Shown: positions 21,673 to 32,919 of the stretch, piece after piece
Layout: each line of letters starts with the position of its first letter
How positions within the stretch are numbered: position 1 is the stretch's first letter
NCBI GenBank assembly: GCA_947685225.1
Contig: CANTUV010000024.1
Span: forward strand, 19,672,001 to 19,736,000
Origin: Garcia nutans
Lineage: Eukaryota; Streptophyta; Magnoliopsida; Malpighiales; Euphorbiaceae
Reading direction: 5' to 3'
Length of the DNA: 64,000 nt
Notes under the pieces: generated by a model
Database searches by the model: none
Seen by the model: only the letters and a program-made list of their open reading frames with translations
Told to the model about the DNA's origin: nothing
Program-made: the position numbers and the translations under genes

Positions 21673-24592
21673 TGTAACATCCTAAAATTTTTGAAAATTT
21701 CTAATTTTTGGAAAATTGGACAAAATAAATTATAATTTAAAAGGATAAATTAAATTAATGGTTTTAAATGAAAAATAAAGGGATTTTAAATGAAAAAGTG
21801 GAATATATATGATATATATGCAAAATATACATAACATATAAAAGTCAACACTTTTTAAAAGAAAATGATATTTTGGTAATTAAATCTTATAAATTCAAAA
21901 ATAATAAAATAATTCAAAAATAAATTATTTTTGAATGGAAGAGGAAAATTAGGACTTTTAATTTATTAAAAAAATAATTAAATAATTAAATATTAAATTA
22001 TTTTAATATATATATATATGGTTAAAAAAAAGATGAAAGGAAAAGAATATTAAAAGTCTTCATCTTCTTCTTCTTCTTCTTCAAGGACGTGGCTTCTATG
22101 GGAGATTGAAGACCAAGAATTTTTCTTCTTCCATACTCCATAAATTGAAGGAATTAACAAGTTTCAAGTGAATTTTTGGTGATTTCCACCAAAATTAGTA
22201 AGTTTCCATCTGTTTTCTTTGAATTCAATGGAATATGAGATTATGTGAGAATTTGGATTTTTATGTAGTATGTTATAATTGTTGGAATTGGTGTGTATGA
22301 TGTTATTTTGGGTAGTTAACAATGATTCTAAGGTTAGATTGAAGAGATGATGGAGTTTGGTTAAAGAATGGTAAAGAGAGAGAATTTAGGGTTATGAATT
22401 TTTGGGGTTTTGAAAACATGAACTTTAATTGTGCAAATTGATTCCAAATGAGTTGTTTTGATTCATAAACAAGTATTTTAAAGTCAAATATTAGATTTGG
22501 TGGTGTTGGGTTTGAGTTTGAGAATGGAGGTGGAGAATTAGGGTTTTGGAAAAGTGATTTTCCAAAATGGTTGAATTGTGTGATTTTATTTGTTTAAGCA
22601 TGTTGTTTAGTGTTAAAAGTGATGAATATAAGCTTTGAATGAGTAATGAATTGTGTTGGAATGGAAAACCTTCAATGGGGGAAGGTTATGCCACTTTTGA
22701 GATTTTATGTATAAGAGTGTATTTTTATAATGTAAATGATTTAAATGTATTAAAAAATATTTTTAATAATATAAATAAACTTAAAACACTAATTTAATTG
22801 TAGTAGAATGGAATTCCAATGTTGAAGTAAGGAAAGGCTAAATTTTTGGAAATTTGTAAGAGCGATGTTTAATTATGGTTTAATGTTGGAAATGCCATTA
22901 AATGTGATACTAAATGATTATTTGCTATCACATTTGGTTTAGGCATTGAGGGAGGTTGATTTGCTTCATCCAAGTGGTGAAGGGCAAGTTGGAAAGATTG
23001 AATTGAAGGTTGTTTTTAGCTTGCTTTGGGTTGCTAGTGGAGGTATATACAAACTTTGAATATAATGTCTATATTTGCATAACATTTGGACTTAACACAT
23101 TTTGGTTGAAAAATGTGTTAAGCTACTTGGTTCATTGATTGTGTGTGAATAATATGCTATGACATTTGTAATGTCATATATGTATTAAATGCATTGTGAA
23201 AAGCCATTAATAATAGCTAATTTGTGTAACATGTGAAATATGCATATTATGTGAAAATACCCAAAGTAATTGGGTAATGTGTTGTGAATGCAAAAAAAAA
23301 AAAAAGAGATATGTGTAATAATGAAATGAATTGATATTGATAAAAATGAGAAAAGTGAGAAAAGGGAAAAAAATGAGAAAGATGTGAAAAATGAGAAAAG
23401 TGAGAAAAAAAAAGTGAAGATAAGGCAATGTGCCTAGATTGAATATGTGAAAATTAGAAAGAGATTAATAATAAGAAATATGAATAAATTTTATGCCTAG
23501 TACGTTATGCAATTTTCAGAGTTCTGGGTTTGGTGGCATGCCTATGATTGCCTACAGGCTAGACGCTGGAATGGTGAAAAGACTAGGTCGTAAGCCTCAA
23601 AAACTGTAGCAGTCTAGCTAGGTTGAGGACCAAGATACTGGGGCCTAAGGATCTAGCCGGGTTGAGGTCCAAGAGACTGGGGCTGTTACATTATCCATGG
23701 ATATATATTTCCTACGGGGCTAGACACATGGTGTCATTATGGACCAAAGCAGTAACTCTGAAATTTGAATAGCATATTAGATCCTTTTTGGGCTCATGCT
23801 TGTCTTTGTTTTAACGTGAATTATGAAATATTTGAAAAATATAAGAAATTGGAATGGCGTGACATCTAAATGCATTGTGCATTGGTATTGTATTGAGTTA
23901 TATTGTTATCATCAAAGTTTGTACCACTAGATTTCGGCTTAGAGCGATTGTTTCCATTGCGTAGGTGACAGGGTAGACCCAGTTGAGCCAGAGAGTTTTT
24001 TTAGACTAGGTCGGGTCTAGACTTGTAGTTGAGCTTGTAGAGTTGCTATCGAGATCAGAAACACTACCAGCAACATGTATATATTTTTATGTTATTGTAC
24101 ATTTTGAGTTTTATGCATAATATATTATCTTTTGAATTTTACGTGTTGTACATTATAAAGAATGATTGGGTCAATGTATTTAAAATGGAAGAGTAAGTGT
24201 GTTTTAAATTATATATATCTATATGTATAAATGTTTGAGAAACTTGGTAGAATTGAGAAGTATGGTTGAGATGATGGTTGAAATTATTTGGGAGTGTTTT
24301 CTTTTTGCAGGTTGTGTTTTGATAAATTTTGGGATATCCAAAATACAGACAAAACTCTGGCGAATTTTTCACAGAGATTTTTATATATATTATTTATTTT
24401 GGGTTCTTATAACAAGTAAAGAATATTTATATTCTATTTAATTTTTTTATTTATTTAAAATTTAAAATTTTAAATTGAAAATGTTTAAAAAAAAATTAGT
24501 AAACCGGTCTGTGACATTTTTGTACCGTATATGTGTATTTTACATATGCTGAAAATATGTATTGTACATATATAGGGCATAAGGGTGTTACA
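21673..24592 (+). repeat. Element F 5' LTR
   Basis: 2920 bp. It contains a TATATATATATGG stretch and a CTT microsatellite in the leader region (about 22060-22082), a conserved GTAAGT at 22198-22203, AAATGTGTTAAG near 23112, CTACAGGCTAGACGC near 23562, GGGCTAGACACATGGTGTCAT near 23718, and a decayed copy of the stem-loop pair (23937-23971). It ends GGGTGTTACA, followed by the primer site. Confidence 0.9.
22198..22203 (+). promoter_or_regulatory. Predicted 5' splice site in F LTR leader
   Basis: TTA|GTAAGT lies downstream of the CTT-rich leader. The same motif occurs at the corresponding point in LTR-a (near 4936) and C (44772). Paired with TTTGCAG at 24731-24737, just before the gag ATG, it would excise the LTR end and primer site from an mRNA. 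It is a prediction from motif conservation. Confidence 0.4.
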
Positions 24593-24599
24593 TTTGTTT

Positions 24600-24612
24600 T
24601 GGTATCAGAGCC
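24600..24612 (+). other. Element F primer-binding site
   Basis: TGGTATCAGAGCC, seven bases after the LTR end, matches the initiator-Met tRNA primer site. Confidence 0.9.
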
Positions 24613-24749
24613 TAGGTTTGAGGTTCTCGACCTAGGTGGGATGATAGAGAGAGAAAATGAGGGATTTGAAAAATAGTTTTTAATTGTAATACATTCATTG
24701 GCACTTTTTGATATAGTATTTTCTGCTTTGTTTGCAGATATAGGTAGTT

Positions 24750-26013
24750 ATGGCATCTCAGCCACATCAGGCTGCTGAGGGTAGTGCAGAGAGTGTGGCT
24801 CCAGACGAGGGTAGAGATGGAGCTAGAGTTGTATTTGCTGGTGAGGCATCTGTTTCTGTGCCTGTGAGACCAGCAGCTGATGAGGTTCCGCCTGGCTGGG
24901 TATGACATAAGGTAGAGTTGTTGAGGCAGGCTCCAGTTTCGCCGCCGCCACAGCCGCAGCCGCAGTTGCCGGTGAGGTAGTATGATGAATTGAGAAAGTA
25001 TGGGGCTGAGGACTTTGTTGGTACTATAGATCGTGCTGTAGTAGAGCAGTGGCTAGACTGGGTTCAGAGGATATTTATTCAGTTACAGGCTAGTCCAGAA
25101 GAGAAGTTTGATTATGCCAGATCTCTTCTGCAGAGAGATGCATATGATTGGTGGAAGACGATTCCACATGCTCTGGATGATCCACCAGTCCTAACCTATG
25201 ATGATTTTCTGCGGGAATTTGAGCAGAAGTATACTCCTAGAGAGTATAAAGATGCAAAGAAGATGGAATTCCTGAGTCTGAGACAAGATACCAGGACAGT
25301 GATCGAGTATGAGATCGAGTTTTTTCAGTTAAGTCACTATGCTGGTGGGATCATTTCTGACGAGTTTGACAGGTGCAGGAGGTTTGAGGAGGGACTGAGA
25401 CCCTCTATCATGTTCATCATTGCAAGTTCTCGATATCAAGATTTTTCGCAGTTAGTTGCAGCTGCCAGGAGTATTGAGAGGGCACAGAGTCTTGCAGCAG
25501 CTGCCAGGGTTGAGGAGACCAGAGTTAGGAGATCCTAGAGTGAGGTAGGGTCTTCATCAATGAAGAGAGGCCAAGGGGGAAATTTTCAGAGGTTTAGTAG
25601 GAGTCAGGGGCAGTTTGACAGGTCAGTATAGCAGCAGAGATAGAGACAGAGACCTGTAATTTCAGTGGCTAGTGCTCTGACCCTAGTGGCTCAGAGACCT
25701 ACTCCACCTACTTGCGTTCACTGTGGTAGAGTACATGGAGGTGTCTGTTGGTGGAGAGGTGCTTCGGGAGTGTGTTTTAGATGTGGATCATCAGACTATT
25801 TTATCAAAGATTGTCCCGAGTTACCAGAGGTTAGGCAGGCAGATACTGCATCTTTTCATCCTAGTGTCAAAGGGGGTCATGGTGGCAGAGGTTTTAGTAG
25901 AGGTGGTCACCCTGAGTTTAGTCAGAGAGGAGGCTTTACATCCGGAGGTAGTAGACCAGATGAGGCTGGGCCATCTCAGCGGGTTTACGTGATGCAGAGG
26001 CAGTCGGATGCTT
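24750..26013 (+). pseudogene. Element F gag, broken
   Basis: It begins MASQPHQAAEGSAESVAP. A TGA in a Trp-like context (after PPGWV, near 24903) and a TAG near 24978 precede a well-preserved capsid-like domain at 24990-25538 (KYGAEDFVGT, EQWLDWVQRIFIQLQ, YDWWKTIPHALDDPP, REFEQKYTPREYKDAKKMEF). A TAG ends this frame at 25536. The zinc knuckle near 25775 reads CFRCGSSDYFIKDC, with Tyr in place of the zinc-binding His. A Gly/Arg-rich tail follows. The start is preceded by TTTGCAGATATAGG, a likely splice acceptor. Confidence 0.88.
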
Positions 26014-28109
26014 CAGCTGTCAATGCGGATACATTTTTTTATTTGGTATTTTAGTCCTTGCTCTATTAGATCTTAGATCTACACATTCATACATAAGTGC
26101 ATCTATCTTGCCTATGACTGAATTGCATTCTGAGTCCCTAGGATTTGATGTATTGGTGACAAATCCTTTAGGGCATAGTATTGTGGTGAGTAGGGTGCAC
26201 CGAGATAGTCCAGTTATTGTTCAGGATGAGGAGTTTCTCGGTGACTTGATTGAGATGACTTTCAGGAAATATGATGTGATATTGGGCATGGATTGGTTAT
26301 CCAAGCATGGGGCTGTAGTAGACTGTCAGAAGAAATGTGTTACTTTGAGAACACGTGATGATAGGGATGTTATAGTATCTAGTGAGCAGAGGTATCTTTC
26401 ATCTATGTTTGTTTCAGTTGTTTCAACTGGGAGGATGATTCGGAAGAGATGTGAGGCTTATCTTACTCATGTTGTAGATACTAGAGTAGTGGGATCCCTA
26501 CTTGAAAGTATACCCACAGTTGCCGAGTTTCCAGATGTTTTCCTTGATGAGTTGCCAAGGGTACCTCCTGAGAGAGAAGTGGAGTTTGGCATTGATTTGT
26601 TGCCTGGTACCACTCCTATCTCTATTACCCCTTATCGGATGGCACCTGCTGAGTTGAGAGAGTTGAAGGTTCAGTTGCAGGAGTTATTGGATAAAGGGTT
26701 CATCCGCCCTAGTGTGTCCCCGTAGGGAGCACCTGTGTTGTTTGTGAAGAAGAAGGATGGCACCATGAGATTGTGTATTGATTATAGGCAGTTGAATAAG
26801 GTGACCATCAAGAACAAGTATCCTTTGCCTCGGATAGATGATCTCTTTAATCAGTTGAAGGGAGCATCAGTATTCTCTAAGATTGATTTGAGATTAGGGT
26901 ACCATCAGTTGAGAGTCAGAGATGTGGATGTACCCAAGACAACCTTTTGTATGAGGTATAGGCATTATGAGTTTCTGGTGATGCCCTTTGAAATGACGAA
27001 TGCACCAACAACTTTTATGTATTTGATGAACAGGGTATTCAGACCATTTTTGGATCAGTTTGTAGTAGTCTTCATTGATGACATCTTGGTGTATTCGCAT
27101 AATGAGGAGGATCATGATAGGCATTTGCGAATCATATTACAGACTCTGAGAGAGAAGCAGTTGTATGCTAAGCTGTCTAAGTGTGAGTTCTGACTTGATC
27201 AGGTAGCTTTTTTTGGTCATGTGGTTTCAGCAGAGGGTATTAGAGTTGATCCGAGTAAAATTGAGGCTATCTTGAATTAGAGTCCATCGAAGACTGTGAC
27301 AGAGGTTAGAAGTTTTCTGGGATTCGCAGGCTATTATCGTCAATTTGTGAAGGGTTTTTCTGTAATAGCTACACTACTCACCAGATTACTTCGAAAAGGA
27401 GTTAAATTTGTGTGGACAAATCGGTGTCAGGCGAGTTTTGAGCAGCTGAGGGAGATGTTGACTCAAGCTCCTGTCCTTACCCCGCCTGTGGAAGGTAAAC
27501 CATATGTGATATACAATGATGCTTCACATAGTGGTTTAGGTTGTGTTCTGATGCAGGAGGATAGTGTCATTACTTATGCATCTCGATAGTTGAAACCGCA
27601 TGAGCTTAATTATCCGACACATGATTTGGAGTTGGCAGCTATAGTTTTTGCTTTGAAGATTTAGCAACATTATCTTTATGGGGAGAAGTGTTTCATCTTT
27701 ATGGGGAGAAGTGTTTCATTTATACGAATTACAAAAGTTTGAAATACTTGGGTGTTCAGAGAGAGCTGAATCTTCGGTAGAGACGGTGGTTAGAGTTGAT
27801 TAAAGACTATGACTATTTGATTGATTATCATCCTGGTAAGGCAAATATTGTTGCTGATGCCTTGAGTCGAAAATCTTTGGCAGGTTTGACTGCTTATTCG
27901 CTCTCGTTGCTTGTTGAGTTGAGAGCGTTGCATGCTAGATTTGAATCTTCTGATGATGGTGCTCTGATGGCTCAGTTGCAGTTGAGGCCAGTCTTGTTGG
28001 ATCATATTAGGGAGGCTCAATTAGCAGATGAGAGAATTCAAAAAATTATATTGGTTTGTCAGAAAGGGGAAAGTCGAGACATTTACGTGAGGGATGATGG
28101 CAGTCTATG
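26014..28109 (+). pseudogene. Element F pol: protease, RT, RNase H; cut by G
   Basis: Protease: LLDLRSTHSYIS, with Arg in place of the invariant Gly after the catalytic Asp. RT: FVKKKDGTMRLCIDYRQLNKV, FSKIDLRLGYHQL and FIDDILVYS, so the three catalytic Asp are kept. RNase H: YNDASHSGLGC, then DLELAAIVFALK. Stops sit where relatives have Trp or Gln: 26723 (PSVSP*G), 27191 (CEF*), 27278, 27587 and 27661. A 23-bp tandem duplication (27674-27719) breaks the frame in RNase H. The frame ends in DGSL where G is inserted; integrase and chromodomain are absent. Confidence 0.88.
27674..27719 (+). repeat. 23-bp tandem duplication in F RNase H
   Basis: CTTTATGGGGAGAAGTGTTT+CAT occurs twice head to tail (27674-27696 and 27697-27719). 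In C the block occurs once (TATGGTGAGAAGTGTTTTATC). The duplication adds 23 bases, so it shifts the frame. Confidence 0.85.
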
Positions 28110-28330
28110 TGTAGACCCTTAATTTTTGACCAAATCCGGTTCAATATGTTTTGTTTAGTCCATAATGATTTTTGTTGTCCAATTGGTCCAAAATAATTTT
28201 AATTAAATAATTTTTGCTTTATTATCAAATTTTAATAATAAAAAATAAAAATAAACAAATAAAAATAAAAATCGGAGTCGGAGTCGGAAAAATCGGAGAC
28301 AAAAATAACAGTCGCACGGGCCCGTGGGCT

Positions 28331-28432
28331 ATTTCGCCCGCAGGAAATTCCTGCGGGTGAAATAAGTGTGCTATTTCACTCGCAGGATTTTTCTGCGAGT
28401 GAAATAGCTCTCTCGCAGGAATTTCCTGCGGG
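28331..28432. repeat. Three GC-rich hairpins in G U3
   Basis: Three near-perfect palindromes follow one another. The first (28331-28363) runs ATTTCGCCCGCAGGAAATTCC then CTGCGGGTGAAAT. The second (28371-28407) has arms CTATTTCACTCGCAG and CTGCGAGTGAAATAG. The third (28413-28432) is TCGCAGGAATTTCCTGCGGG. They lie about 200 bp upstream of the TATA box. Each could form a cruciform or bind a dimeric factor. Confidence 0.85.
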
Positions 28433-28631
28433 CGGCACCCCAACCCGCCCATTGCCGCAGTTTTCTGCGGTAGTTTTTTTTCTCCGGCGCATTTTTTCCT
28501 GCGGCAATTTTTTTGGCAGCGTAATTTTTTTCGACGCAAAATTTCCGAAACCTAATTTAATTAGGTTTTGGTTTTCTTTTCTTATTTAAAATATTTTCCG
28601 TGATTAATTAGGATTATACATAGAAAGACCT

Positions 28632-28640
28632 CTATAAATA
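28632..28640 (+). promoter_or_regulatory. TATA box of element G LTR
   Basis: CTATAAATA, preceded by AAAGACCT and followed by AGGATCAAAG, in the middle of the LTR after the hairpins. This is the expected promoter position. Prediction only. Confidence 0.55.
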
Positions 28641-30365
28641 AGGATCAAAGACAACCAAATTAAGGAAGGAAAATTTTTGGCAGTAGCTTGGAAATTGGAA
28701 AACCAAATCAGTAAAGGAAAAGTAATAAATTCAATTCAATTGATAGTAATAAATTCAATTCAATTGATTTTTAAAGGAGCAGCATCACGATTTAAGAAAT
28801 TCAAAGGCAAAAAAGGTTTGTCTTTGGAGCTAGTTCATCCAAGAAGAATTGTTTTTGAAGGAATCATCAAAAGAAGGTATGTGTTAATTGATTTTCTTTA
28901 ATTGTTTTTTTACACAGTAGCAAATCTATGAAATTTAGGTTTTTAAATTAAAAACCTTTGAACTTTAATTTAGTTTTTATAAAGTTAAAAAATATTAATT
29001 CGTTGCTTTATTTCCCAAAGAATTTAAAGTTATTAGTTTTATTTCTTCAAAACCCCAAAACCAAAATTTATTTTCTAAATTTATAAAATCTTAAAACATG
29101 TTCTGTTTCTCACAAAAAAAACCCTAAAAACACTTTTTCCAATTATATAAATCTTTTCTATTTATAAAAACTTTAATTTATTTGGTTTATTTTCATAAAA
29201 TCACATAAAAGTATTAAATTGATTTTTAATCCTAAAAGTTCCATGCATCACCCGTGACCCTAAATTCTAAAAATACTAAACCCAAATTCAACTTCCAAAA
29301 TTCAAAATAATGAACACTAACCCTTTTAAAACCTTAAACCCTAATTTTTATAAACCCTAATCCTTTTAAACCATTTAAAAATATAAAAACATAAAAACAT
29401 AAATTTTACACATTAGCTTAAAAACACAATGAATCACCATTTAAAACCACTTATTAAAAGTGTTTTAATGTGTCTAAAACCCTAGCTTAATGATTCACCA
29501 TTCAAATATTAATTTAGTTAATCAAAGAGTCTTACCAACCTTTTAAAACATAAAACCCTAATTTATTTTAATTCCATAAAAAGTCACAGTAGCTATAATT
29601 GGACTTTTGTTTGCTTTATTCAATTCCATATTTGATTATGTTTTGATTTATTTCTTATGGTTTAATTTATTTAATTTCAATACTTGATTTATTTAATTTA
29701 TCATGGATGGATGTTTATTTTATATTTGGATTAATAGCTTTGATGAATGATTCACTTATTATGAATGGTTATTTACTTTTATCAATTTATTTATACTTCC
29801 AAATGTTGTAAGAGGTATGTTTCCACTTGGTGGGTACCTCATTAGTTAAATATCATGTAATTTAATTTGCTTTTATATTTTAGAACCTATGTAAAGGGCA
29901 TGTTTCTACCTTTTGGTGGGTGTCCTATCTAGGCATGTGATGTAAGGACATGTTTTCATCTTTGGATGGGTGTCCATTTATTTGCTTTGTTTGGACATTG
30001 CTTTGATTTTAATATAATGATGCTTTCTTTTAATTATTGTGTGTAATATGGATGATATTCTTATATTTAAGAATTTTATAATATTAAGACCTGTAAAGGA
30101 GGCCGGTTCCAATGAACTAGGCGTTGTGGGGGGTGCTGGGCCATTTCTCACCTTCCCCACACGTACCCAACTTTCTGAACCCATTAGGGGGTTGAGGATT
30201 CCTTAGGAATCGAGTCATCCAACCCTTTCTTTTTCCCAGCCCGTCCGGGTGGCGACTCTATTTTCTTCGGACTTAGGTCCGTGTTCTCTAAGGCCCTGAG
30301 CCTAAACAGTGCCGAAGTCACAAGAACGATTCCACAGGGAGTGGGGCGAAAATCCCCGCTCATAG

Positions 30366-30383
30366 TGGTGACTCCACTGGGGA
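30366..30383 (+). other. Element G primer-binding site
   Basis: TGGTGACTCCACTGGGGA, three bases after the LTR end. It starts with TGG as needed for a tRNA CCA end and has the TGGCGACTC...GGGGA look of Tat/Ogre primer sites. I do not assign the tRNA. Confidence 0.65.
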
Positions 30384-31368
30384 TAAGAGAAGTTGATTCC
30401 GTTGGTCTGTATATTATTCTATTCTTTCTTATAATGATATTATCCATTGCATCATCTTAGATTGCATTGTGCGCGTGAGTTAGGACGCCCGTGTTACCCG
30501 TGTTATGTTATGTAAGGGATACCATACTTTCACTCAAGGTATGGAGATCGAGCATTTCATAACCACTCATAGCCTTATACCATTTGGTATATACTTGCTA
30601 TGGGAACCTAAGCCTTTTTACCCAAAGACTAAAGCTCATGTAATTGGCCTAGTTACTTTCCTTAGGTTGTACCCCAAATGCATGTTGTTTGACTATGGTT
30701 AGTTTATCTTAGTCTAAACCATGGCTTATTTAGTTTGTTCTTTTTCTAATATGACCCAAGTACATTTGCAAGCTCAAAATAAATTTTTTCTTTAAAGTCC
30801 AAAAGACCAAAGTTATTTTCAAAATTTTTCAAGATGGTCTTTGGACATAAGACTTTTCTAAAAACAAATCAAAATTTCTTTGGCCCATGGCCCAAATACT
30901 AAGAACAAAATCCATTTTTTTTAAAATTTTTTACAATGGGCTTAGAAACAAAACTATTTTCACCCAACCTTTTCTTATAAAGAGCTTGCAAAAATATTTA
31001 GGTCAATTATGAAATACCAAAAATCAATTGTCGGCCTAGTTTACACTAAGAATAAATTAACTATGGACTTGTTTTTGGCATGAACCATTAGTTACCTTTT
31101 TTCAAGTGAGAAATCTATTTATAATAAACCTCTTAATTTTGTTTTAATCCAACATAGCATAAAAGCGACTTTAGTAGGTCGAATGGAATAAAACCTAATT
31201 AATGGGAATTATCATGGATTGATTTCCATTTCTGAAAATATAACTATTGGTTGACCATATACCCCATGTTGGTAGTTTGTTAACCATATACCTAGGAAAA
31301 GAGACTCGCCATTCGTGTGTGGATGTTATAAGGTTGGAAGGAATGTCCTATTTATCCTTATTTATTGA
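30384..31368 (+). other. Element G leader, non-coding
   Basis: About 1 kb between primer site and gag, AT-rich with stops in all frames. Short frames such as 30505-30702 show no homology. Confidence 0.6.
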
Positions 31369-32919
31369 TTGTTTGTGCATACATGCATACATGCATCTCA
31401 TATCATTGATCCTCTCTGGCTCACAGCCCTGGATTACGATAATTCTAAAGCTTACAACAATCCGACCTATTCCGGAGATGAAGTATCTAGCAATGACTCA
31501 ATCACTTGCTCACCAAAAACAATAGAGCCTGAACAAATTCAAAGGATGGTGGATGAGGCCCTCAATGCCAAGATGGAAGAAATCAAAGAGGCCCTAGCTG
31601 AGATCATGAAAAACCAATTGACTGCAATCTTAGAAAACCATGTCGAGGCATCTGCTAGCACTAAGAAACCAAAGGACAAAGGGAAGACCAAAGTTAGTGA
31701 AGTGGTTTTTGATGATGAAAAAGTGATCATTGATGATGATGATGATTGGGGTCAATACTACCAAGATGTTCAAGAAAAGAAGAAAGAACCGAAGGCTGTT
31801 GAGAAGGAAACTATTGAAAAGATCGAGACATCCGATGTTGAAAAGATGATTGCTGATTTAGAAAAGAAATTTAAGAAGAACCTGAAAACCGAAGAGATGT
31901 CCGTAATCGACAAACTATTTGAACAAGATGAAGAAGTCCCTTATAAGTTCAAGATGCCTTCCTTCGCTAGGTACAATGGAACCAGAACCCCTCATCTCCA
32001 TGTGAAGCAGTACATCACTGCCATGCAATCTGCCCGAGCTACTAAGGCTCAAACCCTAAGGTACTTCATGCTCTCATTAGACCCTGTTGTCCAAAATTGG
32101 TTCAATACCTTAGATGATGGAACACAAAAGAGTTGGGATCTGCTTTACAAGGCATTCATCCAACAATATGGATATAATATCGAGATGGAAGTTACCTTAA
32201 TGGAAGTGGAGTCCATTAGACAAAGGCCAAATGAGAATTTTGTGGACTATGTGAAGAGATGGAGAAACAAGGCCACTTTACTCAAGAAGAGGCCCGATGA
32301 ATCCGATCAAATAAGGATGATTGTAAGAGGGGTATTTCCTAGTCTTCGTGAGAGGATGTCTCATACACTCATCCATGATTTCAAAGATCTTCTTCAAGCT
32401 GGTCTACAAATTGAAGAGTGGGAAAGGGAGAAGAATCGCTTTTCAATAAGAAGGAATGAGAAAGGGAACAACCATCCTAACAATCAAAGCACACAAAGAG
32501 AAGTTGATGTTAATGTAACCGGTCAAGGGAATAAAAGACAATTCTCAGATCTGGGGAAGCCTTTGTCTTGGGTCTTCGACAAGTTGCAAAAGAAAGGGTT
32601 GTTACAACCGTTAGCTCCTCGACCTTTACATAATCCATTGCCACCAAACTTCAATGCCGAGGCCTTCTGTCAATTTCATCAAATATGAGGGCATGAAATA
32701 GATAAATTTGCTCGTCTAAGGCATGCGATCCAAGATTTGATTGATAGTGGCAAGCTACCCGAGCCGGATAAGCCTAATACCAAGAATAACCCTTTGCCTA
32801 AATTTGGAAGAGTGCCTCCACCAGCAACCTTCATGGTGGGAAAAGGATTGAAAGAAGATTTTGTTTTATCATCCTTTCAAGATGGAAATATTGAAGATGT
32901 GAAGGGAAAAGAAGCTTAA
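31369..32919 (+). pseudogene. Element G Gag, one in-frame stop
   Basis: A 439-codon frame (31369-32688) is followed by TGA and 77 further codons in the same frame to 32919. The first Met is uncertain; homology-like text begins around LDYDNSKAYNNP. Residues about 50-190 are charged and coiled-coil-like (EEIKEALAEIMKN, then KKPKDKGK and an acidic DDDDDW patch). The retrotransposon Gag core follows: KFKMPSFARYNGTRTPHLHV, YFMLSLDPVVQNWF, QQYGYNIEMEV, NFVDYVKRWRNKA, FKDLLQAGLQIEEWE. After the TGA comes GHEIDKFARLRHAIQDLIDSG, the Tat/Ogre-type C-terminus, with Phe where a Cys is expected. The product would be a particle protein. It has far fewer lesions than A, D or F. Confidence 0.82.

Larger units (their letters stand above)
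28110..30362 (+). repeat. Element G 5' LTR
   Basis: 2253 bp, TGTAGACCC...CCCGCTCA. U3 is AT-rich, then GC-rich hairpins (28319-28440), a TATA box (28632-28640) and leader sequence. The far end is GC-rich with GGTGGGTGTCC-type repeats (29820-29970) and ends AAAATCCCCGCTCA, three bases before the primer site. Confidence 0.85.

Noticed and set aside
24599..24620. Possible tRNA gene suggested by tRNA-complementary sequence
   Set aside because: Only the 12-14 bases of a primer-binding site are present; no cloverleaf can be formed around it. The same holds at 18473 and 45957.
28105..28109. CTATG before G taken as a link with F's TSD CTATG
   Set aside because: G's right end is deleted, so its duplication cannot be verified; a five-base match to F's TSD is most simply chance, since both sites come from related pol text.
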